From JBEHWX01 sp048498995 (GTDB taxonomy: Bacteria; Bacteroidota; Ignavibacteria; OLB7), in assembly GCA_048498995.1 (NCBI GenBank), contig JBEHWX010000015.1, forward strand, positions 21,228 through 85,227: DNA of 64,000 bases, in the 5' to 3' direction. Made by a program: the position numbers and the translations under genes. This document shows, in pieces, positions 27,040 to 39,420 of this stretch. The notes below the pieces were generated by a model, which saw only the letters and a list, made by a program, of their open reading frames with translations, was not told the DNA's origin and made no database searches. The first letter of the stretch is position 1; each line of letters begins with the position of its first letter.

Positions 27040-28749
27040 TTATCGGCCGCCCTGCGGCGGAGCCGGCGCCACCTGCACGCCGCCGTTGCCCGGCATGCCC
27101 GGGGGCATTCCCTGCGGCATCCGCATGCCGCGCGGCACGCCCTGCATCCCCGGCTGCACCGTCATGCCCGGCATCGGCGGCTGCGCGCCGACCGGAGCCG
27201 CGGACGTGTCCTGCCCCAGACGGAGACGGGTCTCCATCGCGTAGCGGTTCACTCCCTTGAGCCCCTCGACCACGCCGACGATGCCCCGCGTGGAGCTCTC
27301 GGAGACCGACAGGAACGTGTTCGGGTGGAAGCCGATCCAGATGCAGAAGATCACCATCGGCACCAGCAGGCCGATCTCCAGGCCGTTCAGGTCCTTGAGG
27401 CGTCCGTTCTCCGCCTTGGTGATCGGGCCGAGGAACATCCGCTGGAAGAGAATCAGCAGATAGACCGCCGCCAGGATCACGCCGGAGGCGCCGACCACCG
27501 CGTACCACTTCGAGCCGAGGTGGCCGGAGATGAACGCGCCGAGCAGCGTCAGATACTCGCCCACGAAGCCGTTGAGCCCCGGAAGGCCGACCGAGGCGAG
27601 CATCGCCAGCGCGAAGAAGACCGCGTAGACCGGCATCGACTTGGCCAGGCCGCCGAACTCCGACATCTCGCGGGTGTGACGGCGCTCGTAGATGTAGCCG
27701 ACCAGAAGGAAGAGCATGCCGGTCGACAGACCATGGTTGACCATCTGAAGGATGGCGCCCTGCACTCCCTCGGCGGTCATCGAGAAGATGCCGAGGACCA
27801 CGAAGCCGAGGTGGGCGATCGAGGAGTAGGCGACGAGCTTCTTGATATCGGTCTGCACCATCGCCAGCAGCGCGCCGTAGATGATGCCGATCACCGCGAG
27901 GGTCGACAGCAGATCGGCGTAATAGAGCGAGGACTGCGGGAAGAGCTGGAGATTGAAGCGGACCAGGCCGTAGGTCCCCATCTTGAGCATCATGCCGGCC
28001 AGGATCACCGAGCCGGCCGTCGGGGCCTGCGTGTGGGCGTCAGGCAGCCAGGTATGCAGCGGGAACAGAGGCACCTTCACGCAGAAGGAGAGCGCGAAGG
28101 CCAGGAACAGCCAGCGCTGCGCCTCCAGCGGCACCGTCGGCGCGATCGTCATCAGCTTCCGGAGATCGGCGGTGAAGTGTCCGGTCTGCACCTGGGCGTA
28201 ATGTCCCAGCCAGATGATCGCCACCAGCATCAGCAGCGAGGCGGCCATCGTGTAGAGGAAGAACTTCATCGAGGCGTAGATGCGATCCTTGCCGCCCCAG
28301 ATGCCGATGAGGAAGTACATCGGGATCAGGATCACTTCCCAGAACACGTAGAACAGGAACGTGTCGAGCGAGGCGAAGACGCCGATCAGGCCGAACTCCA
28401 GCAGCAGAAGCATGATGTAGTAGAGCTTCTCGCGGTCCTTGATCGCCTCCCAGCTCGAGATGATGCCGATCGGCATCATGAACGTGGAGAGGAGCACCAG
28501 CAGGAGCGACATGCCGTCCAGGCCGAAGCGGAAGCCGACGTCGAGCGTCGGGATCCAGGTCTGATCGGTGAGGAACTGAAAGGCCGGATTCGCCTTGTCG
28601 AAGCCGAACCAGAGTCCGAGCGAGACGAGGAAGGCGATGATCGACCCGGCGGCCGACACCGTCCGGTGCGCCGCTCTGTTCTCGGCCGGAATCAGGGCCA
28701 GGATCAGCGCGGTCACCAGCGGAATGAGGAGCGTGATAACGAGGAGCAT
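27040..28749 (-). CDS. nuoM: NADH-quinone oxidoreductase subunit M with unusual C-terminal tail
   Basis: 569 residues, proton-pumping membrane subunit of complex I. Core motifs: FYVFWEVILIPMYFLIGIWG, FPLHTWLPDAHTQAPTAGSVILAG, DIKKLVAYSSIAHLGFV and GLPGLNGFVGEYL. After the last helix and an amphipathic stretch comes a ~50-residue extension rich in Met, Pro, Gly and Gln (VGAQPPMPGMTVQPGMQG and on to APAPPQGGR). It is not part of the normal subunit and is probably disordered. Confidence 0.95.
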   Translation of the reverse strand: MLLVITLLIPLVTALILALIPAENRAAHRTVSAAGSIIAFLVSLGLWFGFDKANPAFQFLTDQTWIPTLDVGFRFGLDGMSLLLVLLSTFMMPIGIISSWEAIKDREKLYYIMLLLLEFGLIGVFASLDTFLFYVFWEVILIPMYFLIGIWGGKDRIYASMKFFLYTMAASLLMLVAIIWLGHYAQVQTGHFTADLRKLMTIAPTVPLEAQRWLFLAFALSFCVKVPLFPLHTWLPDAHTQAPTAGSVILAGMMLKMGTYGLVRFNLQLFPQSSLYYADLLSTLAVIGIIYGALLAMVQTDIKKLVAYSSIAHLGFVVLGIFSMTAEGVQGAILQMVNHGLSTGMLFLLVGYIYERRHTREMSEFGGLAKSMPVYAVFFALAMLASVGLPGLNGFVGEYLTLLGAFISGHLGSKWYAVVGASGVILAAVYLLILFQRMFLGPITKAENGRLKDLNGLEIGLLVPMVIFCIWIGFHPNTFLSVSESSTRGIVGVVEGLKGVNRYAMETRLRLGQDTSAAPVGAQPPMPGMTVQPGMQGVPRGMRMPQGMPPGMPGNGGVQVAPAPPQGGR

Positions 28750-28953
28750 TCCTACTCTGAATTATCCTGTGAGAATGAAGTTCCGTTCTCCGTGTCGATC
28801 CCGGCATCCGGGAGCCGCCGGCCTTGCGCCGTCGGCATCCTCTCTCTGATGCCCGCTCCCCTTCCGCCTGACATGCCGTCGGGCTCGGGGAAGCGCTCGG
28901 GAATCGAGCCGCCACGTCGCGCGCCCCGCTCGGAACGAGGGGGCGCCGGGGCA

Positions 28954-30912
<1,959 letters not shown>

Positions 30913-30951
30913 ACTCGGATGCGTTCTCGGGTAAGGTTACTCGGAAACGAG

Positions 30952-31845
30952 TTACTCGTAGACGAACTCCGCCTTCTCGAACGGAAGCTCGATGTCGGCG
31001 AAGCGGATCGTCAGATCATCCTCGACGATGATCATGGAGTTGCGCGTGACTTTCGTCCACTCGGACTTGTGGGAGGTGAATGGCTCGGAGGCGATCACCA
31101 CCGCCTCGCTTCTCCCGTCGTCCGGCTTCATGTAGCAGCGATCCTCGGTGGCCACGTACTCCCTGCCGAACATATAGTAGAGGGAGGCCGGCTGCACCCG
31201 CGGGTTGGTCGTGTAGCGGGTGGCCACCAGCGAGCGGCCGTTGGAGACCACGAGGTTCAGGTAGGAATGCTCCCTGACGTCGTGCTCCACCAGGAGGCGG
31301 TTCAGATCGGCGAACATCCCGAACATGGCGTCGACCATCTCGTCGGTCGTCACCGGACCCTCGGGGTCGCGAAGATTGTTCAGGAACAGGCCGAACAGAT
31401 GCTCGGAGTCGGTCGAGCCGTGCACCGCGTCGTAGGCGGCGTCCTTCAGCTCCCGGAGCAGCGAGCGGCGAATCGTCTTGAAGCCCTGCACCATGCCGTT
31501 GTGCATCCAGGTGAGCTTGCCGTGCACGAACGGGTGGCAGTTGACCTCCTCGACCAGCGATCCCGGCGTTGCCGCGCGGATATGCGCGAAGAGCATCGTC
31601 GTCTTCACCTTGCGCGCCAGGTAGCGGAGGTTCATGTCCGACCAGGCCGGATGCACCGAGCGGAACTGACAGGGCTCGTCGTCCAGCTCGAAATCGTACC
31701 AGCTGACGCCGAAGCCGTCACCGTTGATCGGCACCGACATCTCCTGCGCTCCCATCGACTGGCGGTCGATCAGCGAGTGCTGCGGACGGTACAGAAGATC
31801 ATTGGCGAGGACGGGCTTCCCTATATAGGCAAGGAATCGGCACAT
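30952..31845 (-). CDS. Class II glutamine amidotransferase (YafJ/EgtC-like)
   Basis: 297 residues from the ATG that places the catalytic Cys at position 2 (MCRFLAYIG). Eight codons further upstream are open but would bury this nucleophile. N-terminal-nucleophile hydrolase fold: GDGFGVSWYDF, LFAHIRAATPGSLVEEVNCHPFVHG and WMHNGMVQGFK. No synthase domain follows, so it is a stand-alone amidase. YafJ-type proteins have undefined substrates. EgtC, which removes the gamma-glutamyl group in ergothioneine synthesis, belongs to the same family. The egt genes lie about 10 kb away and lack an adjacent egtC, so this is a candidate (inference). Confidence 0.9.
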   Translation of the reverse strand: MCRFLAYIGKPVLANDLLYRPQHSLIDRQSMGAQEMSVPINGDGFGVSWYDFELDDEPCQFRSVHPAWSDMNLRYLARKVKTTMLFAHIRAATPGSLVEEVNCHPFVHGKLTWMHNGMVQGFKTIRRSLLRELKDAAYDAVHGSTDSEHLFGLFLNNLRDPEGPVTTDEMVDAMFGMFADLNRLLVEHDVREHSYLNLVVSNGRSLVATRYTTNPRVQPASLYYMFGREYVATEDRCYMKPDDGRSEAVVIASEPFTSHKSEWTKVTRNSMIIVEDDLTIRFADIELPFEKAEFVYE

Positions 31846-32079
31846 GGTCAACTGGGGGTTCACGATCATCGAAGAGGACTACAGACCGCGAATATACGCA
31901 TGGAATCGAGACCGGAACCGTCTTGAATTATCGAGGTCGGCGCAATGGTCCGGATATGGTCGGGCGCCCCGGCGGCAATGCCCGCACCGCCACGGCCGCG
32001 CGCCATGCCCCGAACGGATCCTCGATGCTCCGGGAGACTGGGACGAAAAGGCCGGATTTCCCGGCCGTATGCCCCGATC

Positions 32080-32787
32080 TCACCCCTCCGGAGCGGGAGC
32101 GAACACCGCGTCGAACTCCTCGACGGCGGCCAGGGCCACATCCTCGAGCGCCGGCCGGAGGCCGGTTTCCCGCTCGATCGAGGTGACCGGATATTGCGAG
32201 ATGCCGCAGGGAACGATGGCGGCGAAGCGATCGAGATTCGTGGTTACGTTCAGCGCGAAGCCGTGCATCGTGGTCCAGCGGGAGGCGCGCACGCCGATGG
32301 CGCAGATCTTCCCGTTCGGGGTCCAGACACCGGTGAAGCGCATCTTCTCCTCCCCCGGAACCGTGCTCTTGCGACCTGCCTCCACGCCGAAGCGGGCGAT
32401 CGTCCTGATGATCCACTCCTCGATCGAGCGCATGTACCAGCCGAGATCTTCCCGGAAATCCGCCAGGCGGAGGATCGGGTAGCCGACCAGCTGCCCCGGA
32501 CCATGATAGGTCACGTCGCCGCCGCGGTCGACATCGAACACCTCGTAGCCGTTGGCCTCCAGGAGCTCGCGGGGCATCAGCAGGTTCCCGTCGTCCCGGC
32601 ACTCCCGTCCGAGGGTGATCACGTCCGGATGCTCGCAGAGGAGGAGCGTGTTCGGCCTGGCGCCGGACTGCACCTCGGCGAAGACCTGGCGCTGAAGCTC
32701 CCAGGCCGGACCATAGCCGATCCGGCCGAGCCATTCGGCGGTCACGCTCGTGGCCGCGCTTGCGATCTCATCGATCTCACGTTTCAT
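32080..32787 (-). CDS. lipB: Octanoyltransferase LipB
   Basis: 235 residues. LipB transfers octanoate from acyl carrier protein to lipoyl domains, the first step of lipoate assembly. Diagnostic motif RGGDVTYHGPGQLVGYPI, then the Lys/Cys active-site dyad: Lys in NGKICAIGVRASRWTTMHGF and Cys in IVPCGISQYPVTS. The start ATG at 32787 overlaps the stop of the DinB gene (ATGA). lpd nearby encodes an enzyme that works on lipoyl groups. The 234 bp between its stop and the amidotransferase gene hold no gene. Confidence 0.95.
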   Translation of the reverse strand: MKREIDEIASAATSVTAEWLGRIGYGPAWELQRQVFAEVQSGARPNTLLLCEHPDVITLGRECRDDGNLLMPRELLEANGYEVFDVDRGGDVTYHGPGQLVGYPILRLADFREDLGWYMRSIEEWIIRTIARFGVEAGRKSTVPGEEKMRFTGVWTPNGKICAIGVRASRWTTMHGFALNVTTNLDRFAAIVPCGISQYPVTSIERETGLRPALEDVALAAVEEFDAVFAPAPEG

Positions 32788-33254
32788 CGCGTCCCCCACT
32801 CCCAGATACCGTAGCTCACCTTCTTGTCCACCGCGTGTCCGTTGGCCTTGAGATTCTGGGCGATCTGGCCGCGGTGATGTGCCTCGTGGGCGGTCAGGTA
32901 TCCGAGGAACGCGGTGACGTGCGGCTTGAATCCCTTCACCCTGCCGCCGGACGCGGCCGCATCCCGCAGCAGGTCGGCCACCGCCTGAGCGGAAGCCTCG
33001 AGCGAGGAGCGAAGCAGCTCCTTGTCGTGCACCTGCTCCGGGGTGAGCTTCACGCATCGCTCCATGAGCGCCGGCGCCGAGGCCTTGAGCCAGGCCAGCC
33101 GGACCGTGTTCAGATGCGAGAACGCCTGGCCGACGCTCATCCCCTTCGTGGGCCCGATATCGGTCAGCGCCTCGGTGGGGATGGCCTCGAGCAGGAACAG
33201 ATTGATCCGGTTGTTGATCAACCAGGTGTCGGCGATCTGTTCGGCGAGCTCCAT
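32784..33254 (-). CDS. DinB-family protein
   Basis: 156 residues, four-helix DinB/YfiT-like fold. Likely metal ligands are His in FSHLNTVRLAWL and two His of TAHEAHHRGQIAQNL. The family includes bacillithiol and mycothiol S-transferases and proteins of unknown function. Without a named thiol cofactor here, the activity stays open. Co-translated with lipB by a 4-bp overlap. Confidence 0.85.
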   Translation of the reverse strand: MELAEQIADTWLINNRINLFLLEAIPTEALTDIGPTKGMSVGQAFSHLNTVRLAWLKASAPALMERCVKLTPEQVHDKELLRSSLEASAQAVADLLRDAAASGGRVKGFKPHVTAFLGYLTAHEAHHRGQIAQNLKANGHAVDKKVSYGIWEWGTR

Positions 33255-33282
33255 GGGTTCTCGACTCCTGACGGAACATAGA

Positions 33283-33314
33283 GGCCGCCGCGTCCGTGCC
33301 CGGGCGCGGCGGCC
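33283..33314 (-). terminator. Hairpin after lpd
   Basis: Stem GGCCGCCGCG / CGCGGCGGCC with a 12-base loop, between the lpd stop and the DinB start. No clear T-run; terminator role is probable but unproven. Confidence 0.5.
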
Positions 33315-33329
33315 GTTCGAATCGCGACG

Positions 33330-34733
<1,404 letters not shown>

Positions 34734-35109
34734 GAGTGTAGGGAGTTGAGCTAGGTTGAAGGGGCCATCGGCCCGGTCCCGGAACAGGAGGCCGAAGGCG
34801 CCGTGAGCGTCCGTCGAGGAGCGCGCCTCCGGACCTGGCCGGAGAGCTCCGCGAGCGTGGCGCCGGAGCGGGATCGGCCGCGGCCGGCTCCGGATGAAGA
34901 TCCCGCGTGGCGCGGGACGTGGATGTGGAACGACCCGGGCGCGGATAATCGCGCAAAGTTAGCGAAGAGCCCCGCCTTCGGAAAGCGTTGCGCTAAGTGT
35001 TACAGATTGAGTGGCGATCGGACCAGTGGTAACGATACGATGTGGAAAGCGCCCGCGTGACCGATGCCACGTGGGCGCCCGAGGTGAAGATCAGCGGGAT
35101 GCGTGCCGT
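34734..35109. other. Gene-free stretch upstream of lpd with a trailing hairpin
   Basis: 376 bp. An 11-bp stem with one G-U pair, GCGCCCGCGTG (35049-35059) / CACGTGGGCGC (35068-35078), lies just downstream of the minus-strand T9SS gene and probably terminates it. A small hairpin TCCCGCG/CGCGGGA sits at 34901-34917. No coding frame is convincing. Confidence 0.5.
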
Positions 35110-36408
35110 CTATTCGACATGGATGGGAACACACCGTGCTCCGGCTCTCCCGCCCCACCGCGCGAAGTAGAGCCCGGACGGCATGGCGCCGGTATCCCAC
35201 CGATAGCGCCGACGCCCCGACTCATCCAATGTCCCACCTTCAAGCGTTGCGACGACGCGCCCGAGGAGATCGATGACCTCAACACGAGCCGCGACGTCAT
35301 CGGGATCGGGGATGGCGATAGTCACGGTCGCATGCCGCGTCGGGTTCGGCGCCACGAGCGCGGGAAGCTCCGGTGCCGCACGCGGTACCCCCGACGACTG
35401 GGCACGATAGGCGAGGATCACGAAGTTCGTCGAGACCGTGTAGGCATGGCCGACCGAGGGATAGGCTAGGTAGAGCAGATTCGTGATGTCGGCCGTGTCG
35501 AACCCCGTCTGCTGCTGTATCCACGCCCGCCCGCCGTCGGATGTCCGCAGGATCTTGCCGTTACCTCCCACCGCGATGCCGTTGCGATTATCGACGAAGG
35601 CCACGTTCCTGAGTCCGAACGCCTGGGGAATGGCCTGATAGACCTGATACTCCCAGCTATGTCCCCCATCGGTCGTCGCGGCGATGATATCCTTCTCGAG
35701 GTCGCCGACGCCGGTGCGCTCACCCCCGACGGCCCAGCCATGCATCCGATCCGGGAATGCGATCGCCAGACAGTTTCGGAGTTGGGGCGTCACGATGAAC
35801 TCCCACGTCTTCCCTCCATCCATTGAACGTCCGAGGGCGGTCTCATCCTTTGACTTCAGTCGGATAACAACCGTTTCAGAATCGATGAGCTGAACAGGGA
35901 AAATTGCGAATCCACCGAGGCTATCCGGCAGTGTGATGTCTACCGAGTTCCAGCTGGCACCTCCATCTTCGGTTTTGAACAGAGAGCGAGGAGCGGCCGA
36001 GAGATATCCGAGATCACCTCTGAAGGAGAGGCCGAACGCCTGCGAGCCCCCGACGGGGAGCCGTGTCGTATCCCAGGAGGCACCATCGTTCAGTGTTCTC
36101 AGCACGATACCGCTATCACATACCACGAAGAACACGCCGACCTTCGGATGAGCGAGCGTCCGGTAGAATCGCTTGGTGGGCTTGTCAGGAAAAATCAGCG
36201 AGTCGTAGAGGATGCCCTTCCAGCTTCGCCCTCCATCGGTACTCCGACGCAACAGACTTTTGTAGCCGGAGGAGTCGCCGATCACCGCGCAGTGGATACT
36301 ATCGGCGCAGGCGATGCCGCGAAATATGCACTCGCAGGTAGAGTCAATATGCACCCATTCGCCTATCTGTCCCGATAGACAACTCGGCCAGGCAAAGGAG
36401 GCAAAAAA
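35110..36408 (-). repeat. Long direct repeat, copy A
   Basis: About 1.3 kb matching 39421-40719 in the same orientation (offset 4311 bp). The central ~1 kb (about 35190-36210) looks identical base for base. Scattered differences occur only near the two ends. The repeat covers the coding region but not the signal peptide 5' end. Confidence 0.9.
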
Positions 36409-36468
36409 CATCACGGCGATAACCGGAGCGAGAATGCTTCGCGGATGCTGCATTGGCAGAAACATCAA
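35110..36468 (-). CDS. YCF48/BNR-repeat secreted protein with T9SS domain, copy A
   Basis: 452 residues. Signal peptide (ILAPVIAVMFFASFAWPSCLSGQ), then YCF48/BNR-type beta-propeller blades. Each has an 'S.DGG..W' Asp-box-like motif: RRSTDGGRSWKG, TEDGGASWNSVD, SMDGGKTWEFIV, TTDGGHSWEYQV and TSDGGRAWIQQQ. Paired CECIFRG and HCAVIG Cys near the start may form a disulfide. The end, from VAPNPTRHATVTIAI to SGLYFARW..., is a type A T9SS sorting domain. The mature protein is almost the same as that of the gene at 39421-40812. Surface or secreted protein of unknown role. Confidence 0.87.
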   Translation of the reverse strand: MMFLPMQHPRSILAPVIAVMFFASFAWPSCLSGQIGEWVHIDSTCECIFRGIACADSIHCAVIGDSSGYKSLLRRSTDGGRSWKGILYDSLIFPDKPTKRFYRTLAHPKVGVFFVVCDSGIVLRTLNDGASWDTTRLPVGGSQAFGLSFRGDLGYLSAAPRSLFKTEDGGASWNSVDITLPDSLGGFAIFPVQLIDSETVVIRLKSKDETALGRSMDGGKTWEFIVTPQLRNCLAIAFPDRMHGWAVGGERTGVGDLEKDIIAATTDGGHSWEYQVYQAIPQAFGLRNVAFVDNRNGIAVGGNGKILRTSDGGRAWIQQQTGFDTADITNLLYLAYPSVGHAYTVSTNFVILAYRAQSSGVPRAAPELPALVAPNPTRHATVTIAIPDPDDVAARVEVIDLLGRVVATLEGGTLDESGRRRYRWDTGAMPSGLYFARWGGRAGARCVPIHVE

Positions 36469-36530
36469 GTGGAAGTGTCATTGCGTGGTCCGCGCACGAT
36501 GGAGGAGCGCCAACGGACTCGTCCAGCATC

Positions 36531-38774
36531 CTACTCGACCAGGATCAACGCGCTCCGCGTTCCCCCGCTTGCAGCCATCCGCGCCACGTAGATCCCGGCC
36601 GGAACATCCCGCGCGTCCCAGATGAAGGTCCGCTTCCCGGCACCGTCAGTGAGGCTCGTTTCCAGACGAGCCACCAGACTTCCCCTCACATCGACGATGT
36701 CGACGGAGGTAACCGACTCTCCTTCCGGAGCACTGATGACGATACGCGTGTCGCGAGCCGGGTTCGGGCGCACCTGGACCGACCAGCCATCTTCCGAACG
36801 CGGTCGCGGCCGATCCTCCACCACATCCGAAGCATGCTGAAACTCACCGAAGTCCTTCATGGCGAATCCGCTTGGCCCGGTCAGATAGACATGCCGGCCG
36901 TCATCGCTGTAGATACCGTTGAAATAGAAGGCGGTGTTGGGCGGCGCGCCATTCCACAGATCGAGCTTTCTCCAGGTGAGGCCGGCGTCGATCGTCTCGT
37001 ACACACCCGCCCGGTTCCCGACCGCATACGCGAGCGTATCATTGATGAAACGAACGTCCAGGAATCCCATCGATGTGTCGGCAAAAACCTCGGTCCAGAG
37101 CCCCCCACCATCGGAGGTACGGAACATCTGTCCAATGCCACCGCATGCCAGTCCAAGATTCGGAGTCCTGAAGTGAATTCCCCACATCGACATACAGGGC
37201 GGAACGGATTGCCGCGCCCAAGTCCGACCACTATCACTGGTCTTGTAAATTGCCCCGAATTGGTTATCCAGCGAATCGTACCCGGACGCCGCGACATAGC
37301 CAACCGCGGCCGAAAGAAACGAGTAAGCAAATGGGGATGGGAATGTACTGTCAGTCGAATCGAGAACGACGCCGAACCAAGTCTTGCCTCGATCGGAGGT
37401 CCGGAATACATAGCGGTCGAGGAAGTAGCTGTACCGGCCAAAACCGACCGAGTCCCCCACCATCTCGACACGCCCCACCGTAAACGGAGACTTCTGGTAC
37501 CTGAGATACCACGTCCCCTTCCAGCTCCGACCACCATCCCCCGTGGTGTATACCGAGTCCTGATTGCTGAACACGATCACGCTATCGCGCGATACCACGA
37601 TCATCCCACCAAGATCCGCGTTGGTCGAGCCGGTCACCCGACGGTTGTTCCAGGTACGTCCTCCGTCGCTGGAGGAGTAGAATTGCCCGCGCGTGCCCGT
37701 GGCGAACAGATGAAGCGAATCAGCATCGCCCACCTGCTGAAACGTCACCGAGGAGCTGGCGCCCGTGGTCGTCGTCGGCATCGTCGAGAGCACGCTCCAG
37801 CTCAGGCCGCCATCTTCGGACCGTGCTATCAGGTGATTGAGGCCGACAGCCAGGCCAACTCTCGAAGCGCTTGCGGTCATTCCCATAAAGCCCGCGTAGG
37901 TCAATAGTCCCGCGGGCTCGTTTGCCTTCCAGCTGTGCCCGCCATCAAACGATACCATGAGCTTCGATGCGGTGCGTGAGAATCCGACGGCAATGAGCGT
38001 ATCGCGCGTGAGATACCGGACCTGACGGAACTGATCGACATCGGGCGGAGCTCCGACCTGCGTCCATGTGCGCCCACCATCGGAGGTTAGCCCGATGACT
38101 CCTTCGGTGCCGACCGTAATGCCATGGAGGGAATCGCGAAAATCGCAGCCTCGCAGAACAACTTGCGCGGGGAATGCGGCCGCCGTCCAGGAGCCCCCTT
38201 CATCCTCACTCCGCAGAACAGTCCCTCCGGTGCCGACCGCGACCAGGGTACCTGGACCGGCACGGACGACCCGCACGAGTAGATTGGAGGTCGGGGTCGG
38301 AATCTGGGTCCAGGTGGCTCCCCCATCGAGCGACCGGATGACGCGTCCCCCCTCTCCCACGGCGACAAGCTCCGTTGCCGAGATCGCGGTCACGTCGCTC
38401 AGGGAAACGGTGGTGGTATCCGTCACCTTACGCCATGTGTCACCGGCATCGGTGGTACGAAGGATCGTACCTCGGGCGCCGACCGCTACCCCGACCATGC
38501 GACTGGCGAAGGCAATGCCCTGAAGTCGCTCGCCAATCGGAGATGCACGATAGGACCACCGACGGCCACCGTCGTCCCCCACCATGATCTTTCCTTGCCC
38601 GCCGACCGCGACGAAGGTCTCGGCGTCCCGCGTTGCCACCGCGTAGAAATCGCTGCTCGGCCACTGCCACGAAACCTGGGCCGGAACCGGCGATACCACG
38701 CCGATCAGGATCCCCACGAGCAGCAGAGCCGGACGATACCACCCCCAGAGGATCTCGATGGATGCGCGATTCAT
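36531..38774 (-). CDS. Large YCF48/BNR-repeat secreted protein with T9SS domain
   Basis: 747 residues. Signal peptide RPALLLVGILIGVVSPVPAQ, followed by about a dozen BNR-like units: VGDDGGRRWSY, TTDAGDTWRKV, SLDGGATWTQI, SEDEGGSWTAA and TSDGGRTWTQV, among others. Conserved 'AVG..G.I.RS.DGG..W' blades make one or two seven-bladed propellers. The end VRPNPARDTRIVISAPEG...PAGIYVARM is a T9SS sorting domain. It lies between the two copies of the repeat. Its N-terminal third is paralogous to the pseudogene at 38814-39417. Role unknown. Confidence 0.87.
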   Translation of the reverse strand: MNRASIEILWGWYRPALLLVGILIGVVSPVPAQVSWQWPSSDFYAVATRDAETFVAVGGQGKIMVGDDGGRRWSYRASPIGERLQGIAFASRMVGVAVGARGTILRTTDAGDTWRKVTDTTTVSLSDVTAISATELVAVGEGGRVIRSLDGGATWTQIPTPTSNLLVRVVRAGPGTLVAVGTGGTVLRSEDEGGSWTAAAFPAQVVLRGCDFRDSLHGITVGTEGVIGLTSDGGRTWTQVGAPPDVDQFRQVRYLTRDTLIAVGFSRTASKLMVSFDGGHSWKANEPAGLLTYAGFMGMTASASRVGLAVGLNHLIARSEDGGLSWSVLSTMPTTTTGASSSVTFQQVGDADSLHLFATGTRGQFYSSSDGGRTWNNRRVTGSTNADLGGMIVVSRDSVIVFSNQDSVYTTGDGGRSWKGTWYLRYQKSPFTVGRVEMVGDSVGFGRYSYFLDRYVFRTSDRGKTWFGVVLDSTDSTFPSPFAYSFLSAAVGYVAASGYDSLDNQFGAIYKTSDSGRTWARQSVPPCMSMWGIHFRTPNLGLACGGIGQMFRTSDGGGLWTEVFADTSMGFLDVRFINDTLAYAVGNRAGVYETIDAGLTWRKLDLWNGAPPNTAFYFNGIYSDDGRHVYLTGPSGFAMKDFGEFQHASDVVEDRPRPRSEDGWSVQVRPNPARDTRIVISAPEGESVTSVDIVDVRGSLVARLETSLTDGAGKRTFIWDARDVPAGIYVARMAASGGTRSALILVE

Positions 38775-38813
38775 ATATCCGAAATGCCGGCATCGAAATA
38801 ATCGAGGCTCACG

Positions 38814-39417
38814 CTACCTGACCAGGATCATGACTCCATCCATATCGGTATAGGATGCGCAGCGAATGAAATAGGCGCCGGCAGGTACCTGGCTCGTGTC
38901 CCAGGACACGATGAGAGCACTATCTCCGCTACGTGATGTCAGTGAACCTGACCTGAAGCAACGCGATTTCGCTGGGCGATGGAACGACCGACCAGGTGGC
39001 GCCGTTATCCCCGGAGCGAAGTATGCGTCCCGCACCGACCGCGACATACTCCGTGGACGATATCGCCGTCACATCATATAACGATGCCGCCCTCGTGTCA
39101 CCCACTCGTACCCAGGTGTCGCCGGCGTCGGAAGTCCGAAGGATGACACCGCGATCGCCGACGGCCACGCCATGGCGCCGATCCCCGAATGCGATGCCGG
39201 ATAGCCGGGACCGGACCGGAGCATCCCGAAACGACCAGGATCGTCCGCCATCGGTGCCGGACATAATCCTGCCATAGTCACCGACCGCGAAATACGTGTC
39301 CGCATCGGTGGCTGCCACATCATATATATCGCCGCTCACCACCTGCCACGACTCTTGCGCATGCGCCGGAAGCCATGCCAGCAGCAGAACAACAATTATC
39401 GATTTGACGCCAGGCAT
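38814..39417 (-). pseudogene. Collapsed YCF48/T9SS gene remnant
   Basis: Reading from 39417, a normal signal peptide (VKSIIVVLLLAWLPAHAQ) and two propeller units follow (ESWQVVSGDIYDVAATDADT, TDGGRSWSFRD, TSDAGDTWVRV), all very like the start of the 36531-38774 gene. The frame then stops at 38929. In another frame, overlapping from about 38955, the sequence reads SGDSALIVSWDTSQVPAGAYFIR to MDGVMILVR, which is the tail of a T9SS sorting domain. The middle of the gene has therefore been deleted and the joint is out of frame. The remnant would encode at most a secreted 162-residue stub without sorting signal. Confidence 0.8.
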
Positions 39418-39420
39418 ACA

